Assembly: GCA_026708115.1 (NCBI GenBank) | Contig: JAPOVL010000035.1 | Span: 62,001-126,000 of the forward strand | Length of the DNA stretch: 64,000 bases | Direction of reading: 5' to 3' | DNA from: Chloroflexota bacterium | GTDB taxonomy: Bacteria > Chloroflexota > Anaerolineae > Aggregatilineales > Phototrophicaceae | Shown: one piece after another, positions 1 through 10,032 of the stretch | How the letters are laid out: each line of letters opens with the position of its first letter | How positions within the stretch are numbered: the stretch's first letter is position 1 | Notes under the pieces: generated by a model | Told to the model about the DNA's origin: nothing | What the model saw: only the letters and a program-made list of their open reading frames with translations | The model's database searches: none | Made by a program: the position numbers and the translations under genes

Positions 1-113
1 GTGCAACCGAATTCAAGACTGATCGTCTCGGCAAATGCGAGCGGGGCAGCAAATATCAGCAAGACCGCTACGGAGAAGAAAGCAAGCAGATAGCGCGCAG
101 GAAAACTGAACAT
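1..113 (-). CDS. N-terminal part of an exported protein (cut by window edge)
   Basis: Only the first 37 codons are inside the window. They begin with a classical Sec signal peptide: MFSFPARYLL, a hydrophobic core of about 15 residues, then the cleavage-like end PLAFA followed by ET. There is no lipobox cysteine at the cleavage site, so signal peptidase I is expected. The start is supported by an upstream AAAGGAAAG ribosome-binding site about 10 bases before the ATG. The mature protein is almost wholly outside the window, so its function cannot be judged. A periplasmic binding protein or secreted enzyme would fit the neighbourhood, but this is a guess. Confidence 0.6.
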   Translation of the reverse strand, partial: MFSFPARYLLAFFSVAVLLIFAAPLAFAETISLEFGC

Positions 114-681
114 CGGTGTCGTCTTTCCTTTCGACAATGTTAGAGAACTCGCAATAGCGATAAGAATTTTTCAGCGCAGAAAGAGACGTTTTTTTGGGCG
201 AGCCGCAGCTGGGCCGGGATCTCCTTTCTCGATCAGTCAACAGGCTGCCGTTTCTAACCGGACAAAAGACATTGTATGACCGACGATACCTGCCCGTCGC
301 GCCAGTTACATTAAGCCACGATAGTAACTTGATAAGAGCGAGAATCTTGTACAAGCGAAGATGATCGGGGCTTGCTACACAGCAAGGCAGGCGGCGCGCG
401 TCTGGGTTCACAGGCGCTGCAAAACCAAGCGCTCGCATTCCTGAGCCCGCTCTGATACTTCCTGGCCGATCATTCATGCGAACGGCCAATCTAGCGCCAG
501 CGTCCGGGTGAGGTTGCCTGAACGGATTTCACTGGAATCGTGTTTGACTGGCGAAAGACCTTATCATCCGCACTGACTTCGCCGTCAAACGGCGCCAGGC
601 AAATCAAATGTGTACCTGCCTTCCCTTTCACGTTACCATTATGAGAATCTTGATACACATCAACCTACGAGGACAAACAAA
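114..681. other. Intergenic region between divergent genes
   Basis: This stretch separates the leftward exported-protein gene from the rightward dehydrogenase gene, so it should hold both promoters. I could not pick a convincing -35/-10 pair. A frame is open for about 150 codons on the minus strand, but its composition is unlike a protein (Arg/Ser/Cys-rich, no domain) and it overlaps the start of the signal-peptide gene. I see no repeat or RNA gene here. Confidence 0.4.
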
Positions 682-1575
682 ATGAGCGAAAAACTTGGAT
701 TCATCGGCCTTGGCATCATGGGACGCGGCATGGTTGACAACCTGATGAAAGCCGGATTTGACGTCACCGTCTGGAACCGCACGTCTAGCCGCATGGCGCC
801 CTTCGTCGAGCGCGGCGCCTCCGCCGGCAGCTCGCCCAAAGCGGTAGCCGAAGCCTGCGATATTATCATCATCTGCGTCAGCGACACCCCCGATGTGGAA
901 GCGGTCATCCTGGGCGCTGACGGCGTCATCCACGGCGCCTCGGCAGGCGATCTGGTCATCGATATGAGCACCATCAATCCGGTCAACACCGTGGCAATCG
1001 CGCGGCAGCTCAACGCCAAGGGCGTCTCCATGCTCGACGCGCCCATCAGCGGCGGCAGCGAAGGCGCGGCCAATGGCACCCTCAGCATCATGATCGGCGG
1101 GGACGAAGCCGATGTCGCCCGCGCCAACCCCTGCTTCAAAGCCATGGGCAGCACCATCACCCACGTCGGCGAACAGGGCGCCGGGCAGACGGTCAAGCTC
1201 TCGAACCAGATCCTCTGCGTGGTCAATATGCTGGCGGCGAGCGAGGCCCTGCTCTTCGCCCAGGCCGGCGGCGTCAACCTGGAAAAAATGCTGAGCGCGG
1301 TGACCGGCGGCGCGGCCGGCAGTTGGATGCTGGCCAATCGCGGACCGCAAGTCATTAGCGATTATTGGGAGCCTGGCTTCTCGATTGATTTGCAGCAGAA
1401 GGACCTGCGACTGGTGCTGGGCGCTGCCGACAAGATGGGCGTACCGGTCATCGCCACCGCCCTGTGCTTCAACCTCTATCGGACGCTGCAAGCGCAGGGA
1501 CTCGGCGGAGACGGCAACCACAGCATCATCAAGGCGCTTGAGGCCATGGCGGGCATTCAAGCGCGCTTGACTTGA
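682..1575 (+). CDS. NAD(P)-dependent beta-hydroxyacid dehydrogenase (3-hydroxyisobutyrate dehydrogenase family)
   Basis: A cytoplasmic oxidoreductase of 297 residues, the usual family length. The N-terminal Rossmann motif GLGIMGRGM (residues 9-17) binds the cofactor. DAPISGG near residue 119 is the substrate-binding signature, and the GQTVKL motif carries the catalytic lysine at about residue 172. KDLRLVL follows in the helical C-terminal domain. The family reduces or oxidises short beta-hydroxyacids such as 3-hydroxyisobutyrate, tartronate semialdehyde or sulfolactaldehyde-type compounds; the exact substrate cannot be read from sequence. The ATG is chosen because ACGAGGAC lies just upstream; a longer in-frame start would add an unconserved tail. 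A paralogue lies near 52 kb. Confidence 0.88.
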   Translation: MSEKLGFIGLGIMGRGMVDNLMKAGFDVTVWNRTSSRMAPFVERGASAGSSPKAVAEACDIIIICVSDTPDVEAVILGADGVIHGASAGDLVIDMSTINPVNTVAIARQLNAKGVSMLDAPISGGSEGAANGTLSIMIGGDEADVARANPCFKAMGSTITHVGEQGAGQTVKLSNQILCVVNMLAASEALLFAQAGGVNLEKMLSAVTGGAAGSWMLANRGPQVISDYWEPGFSIDLQQKDLRLVLGAADKMGVPVIATALCFNLYRTLQAQGLGGDGNHSIIKALEAMAGIQARLT

Positions 1576-1636
1576 CTTGCGCCAGGTCAGCGCGGAGATA
1601 TGTTATAGTAGGTTTGCAAACTCAAGATCAGGGAAC

Positions 1637-2224
1637 ATGGCAATGGCAGAACAACTGGCCGAGTATTTGGTAGGCGCGGACGAGTTTCTGGAATGGGAAA
1701 GCCAGCAGCCTACCAAGTATGAATTGATCGACAACAGGATATATCCCATGACAGGCGCCAGCCGCTCGCACAACTTCATAAGCGTCAAACTGGCTACCGC
1801 GCTCGACAAGAGGCTAAGCGGCCGAGGCTGCGAGGTCTATACCAGCGATATGCGCGTGCAGGTCGATGACACCGGAACCTATACTTATCCCGATGTGGTT
1901 GTAGTATGTGACGAGCCGCGCTTCCGCCAGTATGTCACGCAAGACACGCTCTTGAACCCCACGCTGCTTTTCGAAATCCTGTCGCCTTCAACGGAGTTGA
2001 TCGACCGCAATCAAAAATACAAGCAATACCTCCAAATCCCGTCCCTCACCGGCTACTTCCTCGTCGCGCAAACTAAACTGCTGATCCAGTCATATTCGCG
2101 AATTGGCGAGGATTGGTTCTACCGGGCGGCTTCCGGGCTGGAAGCCACCCTGGTGATTGCAGCACTTGATTGCGAGATTCCGCTCAGCGAGATCTACCAG
2201 CAGATGCGCTTGGCAGATGATTAG
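1637..2224 (+). CDS. Uma2 family (DUF820) putative endonuclease
   Basis: A 195-residue protein with the Uma2 layout: an N-terminal helical lead (LAEYLVGADEFLEWE), a central YPDVVVVCDEPRF strand carrying the first acidic residue, and the LLFEILSPSTE strand followed by KYKQYLQI, which supplies the glutamate and lysine of a PD-(D/E)xK nuclease fold. Uma2 proteins are highly multiplied in Cyanobacteria and Chloroflexota and their biological role is not established. The start is one of two close ATGs (the other is six bases later) behind a GGGA ribosome-binding site. It follows the dehydrogenase at a distance of about 60 bases. A second, divergent Uma2 gene lies near 7.5 kb. Confidence 0.85.
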   Translation: MAMAEQLAEYLVGADEFLEWESQQPTKYELIDNRIYPMTGASRSHNFISVKLATALDKRLSGRGCEVYTSDMRVQVDDTGTYTYPDVVVVCDEPRFRQYVTQDTLLNPTLLFEILSPSTELIDRNQKYKQYLQIPSLTGYFLVAQTKLLIQSYSRIGEDWFYRAASGLEATLVIAALDCEIPLSEIYQQMRLADD

Positions 2225-2264
2225 AGCGATCTGGCTCCGCCCACCACGCGCTGCAAGCAATCAA

Positions 2265-2293
2265 TTGTAAACCAGCCCCTATCCGTGCATAAT
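2265..2293 (+). promoter_or_regulatory. Predicted sigma70-type promoter for the ThuA-like gene
   Basis: TTGTAA and CATAAT are separated by 17 bases and end 40 bases before the ATG. The match is good but not perfect. Confidence 0.45.
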
Positions 2294-2333
2294 GCGGAAC
2301 ATAAAGATTATCCCTACCAGGAAAGGCACGAAC

Positions 2334-3050
<717 letters not shown>

Positions 3051-3597
3051 GCATCCAGTCAGATCGCCCAAAATTACTGGAGATTGTAGGGGCGACTTAT
3101 CAGACTCTGTTGAAAATCATGAATTACAACCAATCCCGGTCAGTGTCGTGTCAATGCGAAAGACCATAATGGTCCAAATTGGCTTTGTAAAGCTCCCCTT
3201 CCCTCTTGATGGGGGAAAGGGCCGGGGGATGGGGGTGAAATATGTCCACGCGCCCATCACGACCCTTTGTGTCCTTGTGGTGAGAAAATCTCTCTGCGCC
3301 TTCTGCGCCTCTTCTTTAATAAACCGCGTTGTACATGCAACGAGAAGGCTTGTTATTTTGTGTGAGCGCGGCAGGACGATTCGCTGCCGCCGAGCGGCTG
3401 TGGCGAAAAGAAACCCCCCAATCCGGCCAGAGGGGTACCCCCTTCCCCATATAGATACAGTATCTATACACTTGCCAAAAAGGCCGCATTTTATGGGTAC
3501 TTTATAGGTATTTTATGGACATCTATCAGGTCGCCCGCCGTTACATAGCGAAACTGTAGAGGCGATTCGGCCACCCGCAGACGAAAAAGGAAATCCT
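3051..3597. repeat. Intergenic region carrying several dispersed repeat fragments
   Basis: No gene is supported. It holds a half copy of the GTAGGGGCGAC palindrome (about 3088-3099), a copy of the C/G-run repeat (about 3193-3241, GGGGGAAAGGGCCGGGGGAT core), and a copy of the TTTGTGTCCTTGTGGTGA-type repeat (about 3262-3313). Near 3490-3520 is an A/T-rich stretch with the direct repeats TTTATGGGTA and TTTATAGGTA, possibly part of the promoter or an operator for the downstream dehydrogenase gene. Confidence 0.5.
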
Positions 3598-4695
3598 ATG
3601 GAAACTCTCAACATCGGTATCATCGGGACTGGCAATATCGCGCCGGCCTATATACGCGGCTGCAAGCCCTTTGAGGTCATCAATGTCCTGGCCTGCGCCG
3701 ATATTCTCGTCGACCGCGCCGGGGCCTTCGCTGCGGAGCATGGACTGACCGCGCACAGCGTAGACGATCTGCTAGCGAACGATGATATCGATATCGTCCT
3801 TAACCTCACCATCCCGGCAGCGCATGCCGACGTTTCCCTGCAAATCCTCGAGGCGGGCAAACATGCCTACAGTGAAAAGCCGCTGGCGCTCAACCGCGCT
3901 GACGGCGCGGCCATCATCAAAGCCGCAGCCGACAAGGGCCTGCGCATGGGCTGCGCTCCCGATACCTTTCTCGGTAGCGGGGGACAGACAGCGCGCAAAG
4001 CGATCGACGACGGCAGGATCGGCGCGCCCGTCGCCGCAACCGCTACCTGGATGTCGCACGGGCACGAGTCCTGGCATCCCAACGCCGGTTTCTATTATCT
4101 CAAGGGCGGTGGACCGCTCTTTGATTTTGGACCATATCACCTGACGGCGCTCGTCAATTTGATGGGTCCGGTCGCGCGAGTCGCCGGGCTGGCGCAGATG
4201 ACCTTCCCCGAGCGCATCGCGACCAGTGAAGCGCTAAAGGGCCAGATTCTGCCGGTTGAGGTCAACACGCATGTCGCTGGCACACTCGAATTTGAGAGCG
4301 GCGCGATCGCCTCCATAATCATGAGTTTCGACGTCTGGGGACATCACCTGCCCCACATAGAGGTCCACGGCGCCGAGGGCTCGCTCAGCGTACCCGACCC
4401 CAACCAATTTGATGGCGAAGTAGCGGTAGTCAAAGGCGGGACGCGCGAATGGGTCGATATCCCGTCGACGCATACCCCTAACATCGGACGCGGCGCCGGC
4501 GTCGCCGATATGGCCTATGCTATCCAGTCCGGACGCCCGCATCGCGTCAGCGGCGACCTCGCTTTCCACGTACTCGATATCATGTGCGCGCTGGAAGAAT
4601 CGTCAGAGCAGGGTCGTCACGTCGAGATCAAGAGTACGCTGGATCAGCCGCAAGCTCTGCCCGCCGGCTTGCCCGACGGCGTGCTGGACATGTAA
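3598..4695 (+). CDS. Gfo/Idh/MocA family oxidoreductase, copy 1
   Basis: A 365-residue NAD(P)-dependent sugar or polyol dehydrogenase. The N-terminal Rossmann motif is IGIIGTGNIAPAYIRG, and the family motif AYSEKPLALN supplies the lysine that contacts cofactor and substrate. The C-terminal alpha/beta domain includes SWHPNAGFYYLKGGGPLFDFGPYHL, where GP(Y)H carries the usual catalytic histidine. AAGGAAAT lies directly before the ATG. A near-duplicate of the same length follows only 57 bases downstream, so the two are probably co-transcribed. The ThuA-like protein upstream and FAD enzyme downstream suggest oxidation of a sugar to a keto-sugar or acid. Substrate not identifiable from sequence. 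Confidence 0.9.
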   Translation: METLNIGIIGTGNIAPAYIRGCKPFEVINVLACADILVDRAGAFAAEHGLTAHSVDDLLANDDIDIVLNLTIPAAHADVSLQILEAGKHAYSEKPLALNRADGAAIIKAAADKGLRMGCAPDTFLGSGGQTARKAIDDGRIGAPVAATATWMSHGHESWHPNAGFYYLKGGGPLFDFGPYHLTALVNLMGPVARVAGLAQMTFPERIATSEALKGQILPVEVNTHVAGTLEFESGAIASIIMSFDVWGHHLPHIEVHGAEGSLSVPDPNQFDGEVAVVKGGTREWVDIPSTHTPNIGRGAGVADMAYAIQSGRPHRVSGDLAFHVLDIMCALEESSEQGRHVEIKSTLDQPQALPAGLPDGVLDM

Positions 4696-4752
4696 CGTTA
4701 GTTCATAGCTAAGACACAATGCTGATTGAAGTTATGCGCAAAAGGAGCGAGT

Positions 4753-5850
4753 GTGCGGACATTGAATGTTGGATTGATCGGAACCGGCAACATTGCGCCG
4801 GCTTATATTCGTGGCTGCGAGTCTTTTGACATCATTAAGATAATCGCCTGCGCCGATATCCTGGTCGACCGCGCGCGGGCATTCGCCGCTGAACACGGGT
4901 TGGCAGCTTACAGCGTGGACAATCTGCTGGCGCGGGATGACATCGACATCATCGTAAATTTGACCATTCCGGCAACACATGCCGATGTCTCGCTCCAGAT
5001 TATCGAAGCCGGAAAACACGTTTACAGCGAAAAGCCCCTGGCGATCAACCGCGCTGATGGCGCGGAAGTCATTCATGCGGCAAAATCGGCCGGCCTTCGT
5101 GTGGGCTGCGCGCCGGACACTTTCCTCGGCGGCGGCCTACAAACCGTCCGAAAATTCATTGATGACGACATTATCGGTCGGCCCGTTGCCGCAACCGCCG
5201 TCTTCATGGCTCACGGACCAGAGGCTTGGCATCCGAACGCTGGCATATTCTATCTCAAGGGCGGCGGGCCCCTATTCGATATGGGCCCCTACTACCTGAC
5301 CGCCTTGGTATCCCTGATGGGGCCGGTGGCGCGCGTGGCCGGCTCGGCGCGCATCACCTTCCCGGAGCGCATCGCCACCAGCGAAGCGCTGATGGGACAG
5401 GCGCTTCCCGTCGAGGTTAACACGCATATCTCGAGCACACTTGAATTCGAATGCGGCGCTATCGCCACAGTGATCACCAGCTTCGACATCTGGGGACATC
5501 ACCTGCCCCCGATCGAGATCCACGGCGAAAAGGGTTCGTTGAGCGCCCCCGATCCCAATCGATTCGATGGCGATGTACAGGCCCTGCTCGGTGGCGCGGG
5601 CGAATGGGTCGACGTGCCCCTGTCGCATACTATCAACATCGGGCGCGGCGCCGGTGTGGCGGACATGGCTTACGCGATCCAGTCGGGACGTCCGCATCGC
5701 GCCAGCGGCGATCTCGCCTTCCACGTGCTCGATATTATGTGCGCGCTGGAAGAATCGGCGGCGCGGGGTGAGCATATTCAGATTGAGAGCACTTTGCCGC
5801 AGCCGACGGCGCTGCCGACAGGCTTGGCGGACTGGGAGTTGGACGCTTAA
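4753..5850 (+). CDS. Gfo/Idh/MocA family oxidoreductase, copy 2 (tandem duplicate)
   Basis: This 365-residue protein is collinear with the preceding gene and, by eye, about three quarters identical. Rossmann motif LNVGLIGTGNIAPAYIRG, YSEKPLAIN and GGGPLFDMGPYYL are kept. One notable change is GPYH to GPYY at the position that usually holds the catalytic histidine, so activity or specificity may differ between the copies. I chose the GTG start because AAAGGAGCGA sits immediately upstream and it makes both copies exactly the same length; an in-frame TTG 27 bases earlier has no binding site. Confidence 0.88.
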   Translation: MRTLNVGLIGTGNIAPAYIRGCESFDIIKIIACADILVDRARAFAAEHGLAAYSVDNLLARDDIDIIVNLTIPATHADVSLQIIEAGKHVYSEKPLAINRADGAEVIHAAKSAGLRVGCAPDTFLGGGLQTVRKFIDDDIIGRPVAATAVFMAHGPEAWHPNAGIFYLKGGGPLFDMGPYYLTALVSLMGPVARVAGSARITFPERIATSEALMGQALPVEVNTHISSTLEFECGAIATVITSFDIWGHHLPPIEIHGEKGSLSAPDPNRFDGDVQALLGGAGEWVDVPLSHTINIGRGAGVADMAYAIQSGRPHRASGDLAFHVLDIMCALEESAARGEHIQIESTLPQPTALPTGLADWELDA

Positions 5851-6010
5851 GTTTACATCCCCATCCCTTATCAAGAAAGAAGAGGAGCGCTGTTGCCAGG
5901 GATTGGATGAAATCCAGGCTGTCGCCACAAATGAGCTTGCTTCGCACGATTCTATTGGAACTACTTGGGTAAGTCATTTCCAGAGATTCGCAAACGAACA
6001 GGGCGGAATC

Positions 6011-7132
6011 ATGGCGGATTATGTCATCGTCGGCGGCGGCATCTATGGCTGCACGGTCGCCTGGGAACTGGCGAAAGCGGGCGAAGAGGCGCTGCTACTG
6101 GAAGCCAATGTCATCGCCAGCGGCGCTTCGGGCGGTCTGGGCGAGCGCGGCGTGCGCGCCAACGGGCGCGAACTGCCCTTGATGCGCTTGGCTTACGACA
6201 TCTGGCCCGACCTGCACGAGCAGATCGGCGGATACACCGGCTACCGGCGCCTGGGCCACCTGCACATGATCGAGCGCGAAGTCGACCTGGCCGGCGCCCC
6301 CGCGCAGGTCTGGGTGCAGAACCAACAAGGCATCGAATCGCACTTGCTGGACGCCGGGCACTTGCGCGAGTTGGAGCCGCAACTCAGCGAGAACGTCATC
6401 GGGGCTATCCATTGCCCGAAGGACGGCGTGGCCGATCACAGCGCCACCACGCGCGCCATGGCCAACGCGGCGCGCCAAGCAGGCACTCGAATCATCGAAA
6501 ATGCGCCGGTGAGCGGCCTGCGTCGGCATGGCAACTCTGTCGTCAGCATCCGTGCAGCCATCGACGGCGTGGACACCGACATCGAGGTCGGCAAGCAAGT
6601 TATCCTGCTGTCAAATGCCCATGTCGCCGGCTTCCTGCGTGACAACATCGGCATTGAATTGCCTGTCTGGCGCATGTGGCCGCAGGTTATGGCACTGGCA
6701 GTTGACATGCCGCCGCCGATGACGCACTTGATCGGCCACGCACATCGCACGCTGGCGATCAAGCCGCTGCCCGACGGCCGTGTGATGGTCTCCGGCGGCT
6801 GGCGCGGCCGCTGGGATGAGCGCGCCGGTTGCGGCCAGCCGGTCGCCCAGCAAGTCGAGGGCAATCGGCTGGCGGCGGTCGCGGTCTATCCGGCGCTGGC
6901 GGATCTGGCAGTGGACGAGGTGTTCACCGACCGCGCCGAGATGATCTCGGTCGACGGCATCCCCATCATCGACTACTTTCCCGGCGCGGCCAATATGCTG
7001 GTCGGCGTGGGCTGGTCGGGGCATGGCTGGGCGATCGCGCCGGCGGTCGCGACCTTGATGGCGGATTGGGTCCTCAACGGGGAGCGGCCGGGGCTGTTGC
7101 GGGCGTTCGGGTATGGGCGGTTTTCCAAATGA
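6011..7132 (+). CDS. FAD-dependent oxidoreductase, DAO family
   Basis: A 373-residue flavoprotein. The dinucleotide-binding motif VIVGGGIYGCTVAWELA occupies the N-terminus, followed by LLLEANVIASGASGG, the FAD-contact region of D-amino-acid oxidase/glycine oxidase/sarcosine oxidase-like enzymes. The C-terminus has VDGIPIIDYFPGAANMLVGVGWSGHGWAIAPAVA in its conserved segments, where the GWSGHG strand completes the FAD site. Substrates in this family are secondary amines, amino acids or hydroxyacids. The ATG is preceded by AGGGCGGAATC. The frame is open far upstream only because it overlaps the previous gene in another frame. It follows the duplicated dehydrogenases by 160 bases and may belong to the same pathway. 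Confidence 0.87.
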   Translation: MADYVIVGGGIYGCTVAWELAKAGEEALLLEANVIASGASGGLGERGVRANGRELPLMRLAYDIWPDLHEQIGGYTGYRRLGHLHMIEREVDLAGAPAQVWVQNQQGIESHLLDAGHLRELEPQLSENVIGAIHCPKDGVADHSATTRAMANAARQAGTRIIENAPVSGLRRHGNSVVSIRAAIDGVDTDIEVGKQVILLSNAHVAGFLRDNIGIELPVWRMWPQVMALAVDMPPPMTHLIGHAHRTLAIKPLPDGRVMVSGGWRGRWDERAGCGQPVAQQVEGNRLAAVAVYPALADLAVDEVFTDRAEMISVDGIPIIDYFPGAANMLVGVGWSGHGWAIAPAVATLMADWVLNGERPGLLRAFGYGRFSK

Positions 7133-7306
7133 TCACAGAGGCACAAAGGGGCGTTGCGCTGAAACGTCCGCTTCTATTGCGGCATTTCGTAAGCGCCGAT
7201 GTCGCAGCCCAGCGACCCGGGGCAACCAGACCCCGCGGCCACATCTGTGGAATTGAACGAGAATGCGCTATACTTGTACCTGATAAGAGACTCATGCGAG
7301 GCGGCG

Positions 7307-7882
7307 ATGGCTCTCCAAGAGAAGCTGTACACAGTTGAAGACGTCTGGCAACTCGGGCATCAGCCAGAAAACGAAGGCAAACATTACTATCTCATTGATG
7401 GGGAGTTGTTTTGGGAAATGCCTCCAGGATATGCGCATGGACGAATCGCAGGGCATATTTTTCGCTACTTCTTGAACTATGCCGAAGAGCATGACCTAGG
7501 TGACGGCAGTGTTGAGACCGGCTACTATCCCACCGATGATCGCTATACACTGCTCAGCCCTGATGTTGCCTTTATCCGCAAGGAAAACCTACCGCCGGCA
7601 GATCACGAGAAATTTGTCCCGCGCATGCCCGATTTAGCGGTCGAGGTTTTATCTCCCAGCAATTCGCTCGCAGAGTTGCGTCGCAAAGTCACCGTGTATC
7701 TGGCTAATGGCACCGCGATCGTATGGCTTGTCTTGCCAGCGCGGCAAGGCGTCGAGGTCTGGCGGGCTGACGCCGATGGAGAGCCGCAGAGCGAGTTTGT
7801 CGCGCGAGACGGCAGCTTGTCCGGCGAGCAGATCTTGCCCGGTTTTTCGCTGGATCTGCGACGACTCTTCCCGCAGACCTGA
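7307..7882 (+). CDS. Uma2 family (DUF820) putative endonuclease
   Basis: A 191-residue protein with the Uma2 domain: YTVEDVWQLGH lead, YYLIDGELFWEMPP, LLSPDVAFIRKENL carrying the first acidic residue, and LAVEVLSPSNSLAELRRKVTVYLANG with the glutamate and the later lysine of the PD-(D/E)xK-like site. The C-terminal REG SLSGEQILPGFSLDL-like end is standard (here DGSLSGEQILPGFSLDL). The chosen ATG follows GAGGCGGCG; the frame extends upstream without a binding site. It is convergent with the dehydratase gene, with only 24 bases between the two stop codons. Function unknown beyond the nuclease fold. Confidence 0.85.
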   Translation: MALQEKLYTVEDVWQLGHQPENEGKHYYLIDGELFWEMPPGYAHGRIAGHIFRYFLNYAEEHDLGDGSVETGYYPTDDRYTLLSPDVAFIRKENLPPADHEKFVPRMPDLAVEVLSPSNSLAELRRKVTVYLANGTAIVWLVLPARQGVEVWRADADGEPQSEFVARDGSLSGEQILPGFSLDLRRLFPQT

Positions 7883-7906
7883 TCGCCGCAATCACCCTCT
7901 GCTCCC

Positions 7907-9625
7907 CTAAAACTTCGGCTGCTCCGCCACAGCCACCGGATCACGCCCGCGCAGAAAGTCGAAATCACAGCCCAGTGGCGCTTGCTGCACATGGCGCAGG
8001 TACATCTGCCCGTAGCCGCGCCCGAAGGCCGGTGGCGGCGCTGACCAGCTGGCCCGCCTTGTTGCCAACACCTCATCACTGACATGCAGATGCAAGCGGC
8101 GCTCCGGCACATTCAGTTCGATGGTGTCCCCGTCCTGGACCAGCGCCAGCGGACCGCCCAGCGCGGCCTCGGGCGCAACATGAAGGACGATGGTGCCGTA
8201 TGAGGTGCCGCTCATGCGCCCATCCGAGATGCGAACCATATCGCGCAGGCCCTGTTTGAGCAGCTTCTGCGGGATGGGCAGATTGCCGACCTCAGGCATG
8301 CCAGGTCCGCCGACGGGACCGGCGTTTTGCAGCACCAGCACATGGTCTTTTGTCACATCCAGTGCCGGATCGTGAATCCGCGCCTTGAGATCCGCCAGGT
8401 CTTTGAATACCAGCGCGGGACCGCTGTGGGTCAGCAATTCGGGCGTCGCGGCGGCATGTTTGATCACCGCGCCATCGGGCGCCAGATTGCCGCGCAGGAC
8501 GCTCAAACCGCCTTCGGCAGACAGCGGCTCGTCGAGCGAGCGGATAATTTTGGAATTGCTCACCTCTGCAGACGCGACATTTTCCGCCAGTGTCAGTCCG
8601 GTCACGGTCAGCGCGTCGCCGTTGAGCAGCGGCAGCAGACGCTTGAGCACGGCGGGAATCCCGCCGGCGTAGAAGAGGTCTTCCATCTGATACTGACCTG
8701 TGGGGCGCATATCCGCGATCAGCGGCGTTGTCCGGCTGAGTTCATCAAAGCGCGACAGCGGCAAGTCGACGCCGGCGCGTCCGGCGATGGCGGGCAGGTG
8801 CACGACGGCGTTGGTGCTGCCGCCCAGGGCGTGCAGCAGTCTTATCGCGTTGTCAAATGCCTCGGGCGTCAGAATCTGCGAGGGACGAATGTCGGCATTG
8901 ACCAACTCGACGATCTGGCGGCCGGCGGCTTGCGCCAGGCGGGTGCGGCGCGAATCGGCGGCCGGGATAGCGCCGTTGCCCGGGAGCGCGATGCCCAGCG
9001 CTTCCATCAGCGAATTCATGGTCGAGGCCGTGCCCATGACCATGCAGTGCCCGGCGCTGCGCACCAAATTCTCCTCGACGGCCCGGTATGTTTCCGCCGT
9101 GATGGCGCCGGCCTGGAACTCGGCGGTGTAACGACGGCAGTCAGTGCAAGCGCCCAGGATCTCGCCTTGGTAATGACCGTTGAGCATGGGGCCACCGCTG
9201 AGCATGATGGTCGGGATGTCGGCGCTGGCGGCGCCCATGAGCGCGGCGGGCGTGGTCTTGTCGCAATTGGTCAGCAGGACGACGCCATCCAGCGGATTGC
9301 CGCGGATCATCTCTTCGGTGTCCATGGCCGCCAGGTTGCGGTAGAGCATCGAGGTCGGGCTGAGATAGATTTCACCCAGGGAGATGGTGGGGAATTCCAG
9401 GGGCAGGCCGCCCGCCTGCAGGACGCCGCGCTTGACCGCTTCGGCGAGTTGGCGCAAGTGTGCGTTGCAGTTGTTGAGTTCGCTCCAGGTATTGCCGATG
9501 CCGATCAGGGGCCGGGCCATGTCAGCGCTGTCGTAGCCCATGGCGGCGGTGAAGGCGCGGTGGGTCAAGCCGGCGACGCCGTCTTCGTTGAAGAAGGTTT
9601 GGGAGCGGGTGGGTGGGTGGGTCAT
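7907..9625 (-). CDS. IlvD/Edd family dehydratase, probably a sugar-acid (pentonate) dehydratase
   Basis: A 572-residue Fe-S dehydratase. Three cysteines placed as in the [2Fe-2S] enzymes of the family are visible: C53 (NNCNAH), C121 (TNCDKTTPAALMG) and C194 (GHCMVMGTASTMN). LGGSTNAVVHLPAIAGR and DGRMSGTSYGTIVLHVAPEAA are further family blocks. The CDKTTPA form and overall length resemble L-arabonate/D-xylonate dehydratases more than the biosynthetic dihydroxyacid dehydratase, so a role in sugar-acid breakdown is inferred. No isoleucine/valine biosynthesis genes are near. The ribosome-binding site is weak. The start is set by the conserved lead RSQTFFNEDGVAGLTHRAF. Confidence 0.87.
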   Translation of the reverse strand: MTHPPTRSQTFFNEDGVAGLTHRAFTAAMGYDSADMARPLIGIGNTWSELNNCNAHLRQLAEAVKRGVLQAGGLPLEFPTISLGEIYLSPTSMLYRNLAAMDTEEMIRGNPLDGVVLLTNCDKTTPAALMGAASADIPTIMLSGGPMLNGHYQGEILGACTDCRRYTAEFQAGAITAETYRAVEENLVRSAGHCMVMGTASTMNSLMEALGIALPGNGAIPAADSRRTRLAQAAGRQIVELVNADIRPSQILTPEAFDNAIRLLHALGGSTNAVVHLPAIAGRAGVDLPLSRFDELSRTTPLIADMRPTGQYQMEDLFYAGGIPAVLKRLLPLLNGDALTVTGLTLAENVASAEVSNSKIIRSLDEPLSAEGGLSVLRGNLAPDGAVIKHAAATPELLTHSGPALVFKDLADLKARIHDPALDVTKDHVLVLQNAGPVGGPGMPEVGNLPIPQKLLKQGLRDMVRISDGRMSGTSYGTIVLHVAPEAALGGPLALVQDGDTIELNVPERRLHLHVSDEVLATRRASWSAPPPAFGRGYGQMYLRHVQQAPLGCDFDFLRGRDPVAVAEQPKF

Positions 9626-10032
9626 GGAGGTCGCTTTCGATTTTTCTTTGTTTTACCACCGAGCACACAGAGGGAGAATGGCGGGGATTGGCGGGATTGG
9701 CGCAAATTGCGCCATCGGATTCAGCGATCGCGCCAAAGCCCCGGGCTAGCGGCAGCGGGGGTTCCCCGGCAATTTGGCGAGCCATTGGCGTTGGCGGGCG
9801 GGAAGAAACTTTGCGCCAATGTCCGCCTCGCGAGGCGTGTTATGAGCGGGCACATGCTTAGGTTAGCAGGGATTGGAGTGCAGGTGGCGACTTTATGGTC
9901 GCGTTTTTTTGGATTTGCCACAGAGGCGCGGGGGCGGTAGACTTTGCAAGGCTACACTTGACAAATGGATACTGCAACTGTACAGAATTGGTCACGTTTG
10001 GAGAGGCACGAAGATATGACGGGAAGTCATGA
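9626..10032. other. Intergenic region with repeat fragments and a possible promoter
   Basis: No gene is supported. It contains a fragment of the ACCACCGAGCACACAGAGGGAGA repeat type in part (9651-9690), a GGGATTGGCGGGATTGGCGC stretch with short direct repeats, and a second fragment TTTGCCACAGAGGCGCGGGG (about 9915). The last 80 bases are visibly more A/T-rich and lead into the DUF4365 cassette. Confidence 0.45.
9958..9986 (+). promoter_or_regulatory. Possible promoter of the DUF4365 cassette
   Basis: A perfect TTGACA lies 17 bases before TACAGA, a weak -10 match. The pair ends 46 bases before the ATG. Confidence 0.38.

Noticed and set aside
13..489. A 158-codon open frame on the minus strand at the left edge
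   Set aside because: Protein-like composition is missing, no domain is recognisable, and it overlaps in another frame the signal-peptide gene start that has a proper ribosome-binding site.
8327..9940. A 537-codon open frame antisense to the dehydratase gene
   Set aside because: The sense strand carries the conserved Fe-S cysteines and family blocks. The antisense is Arg/Gln-rich and has no domain.
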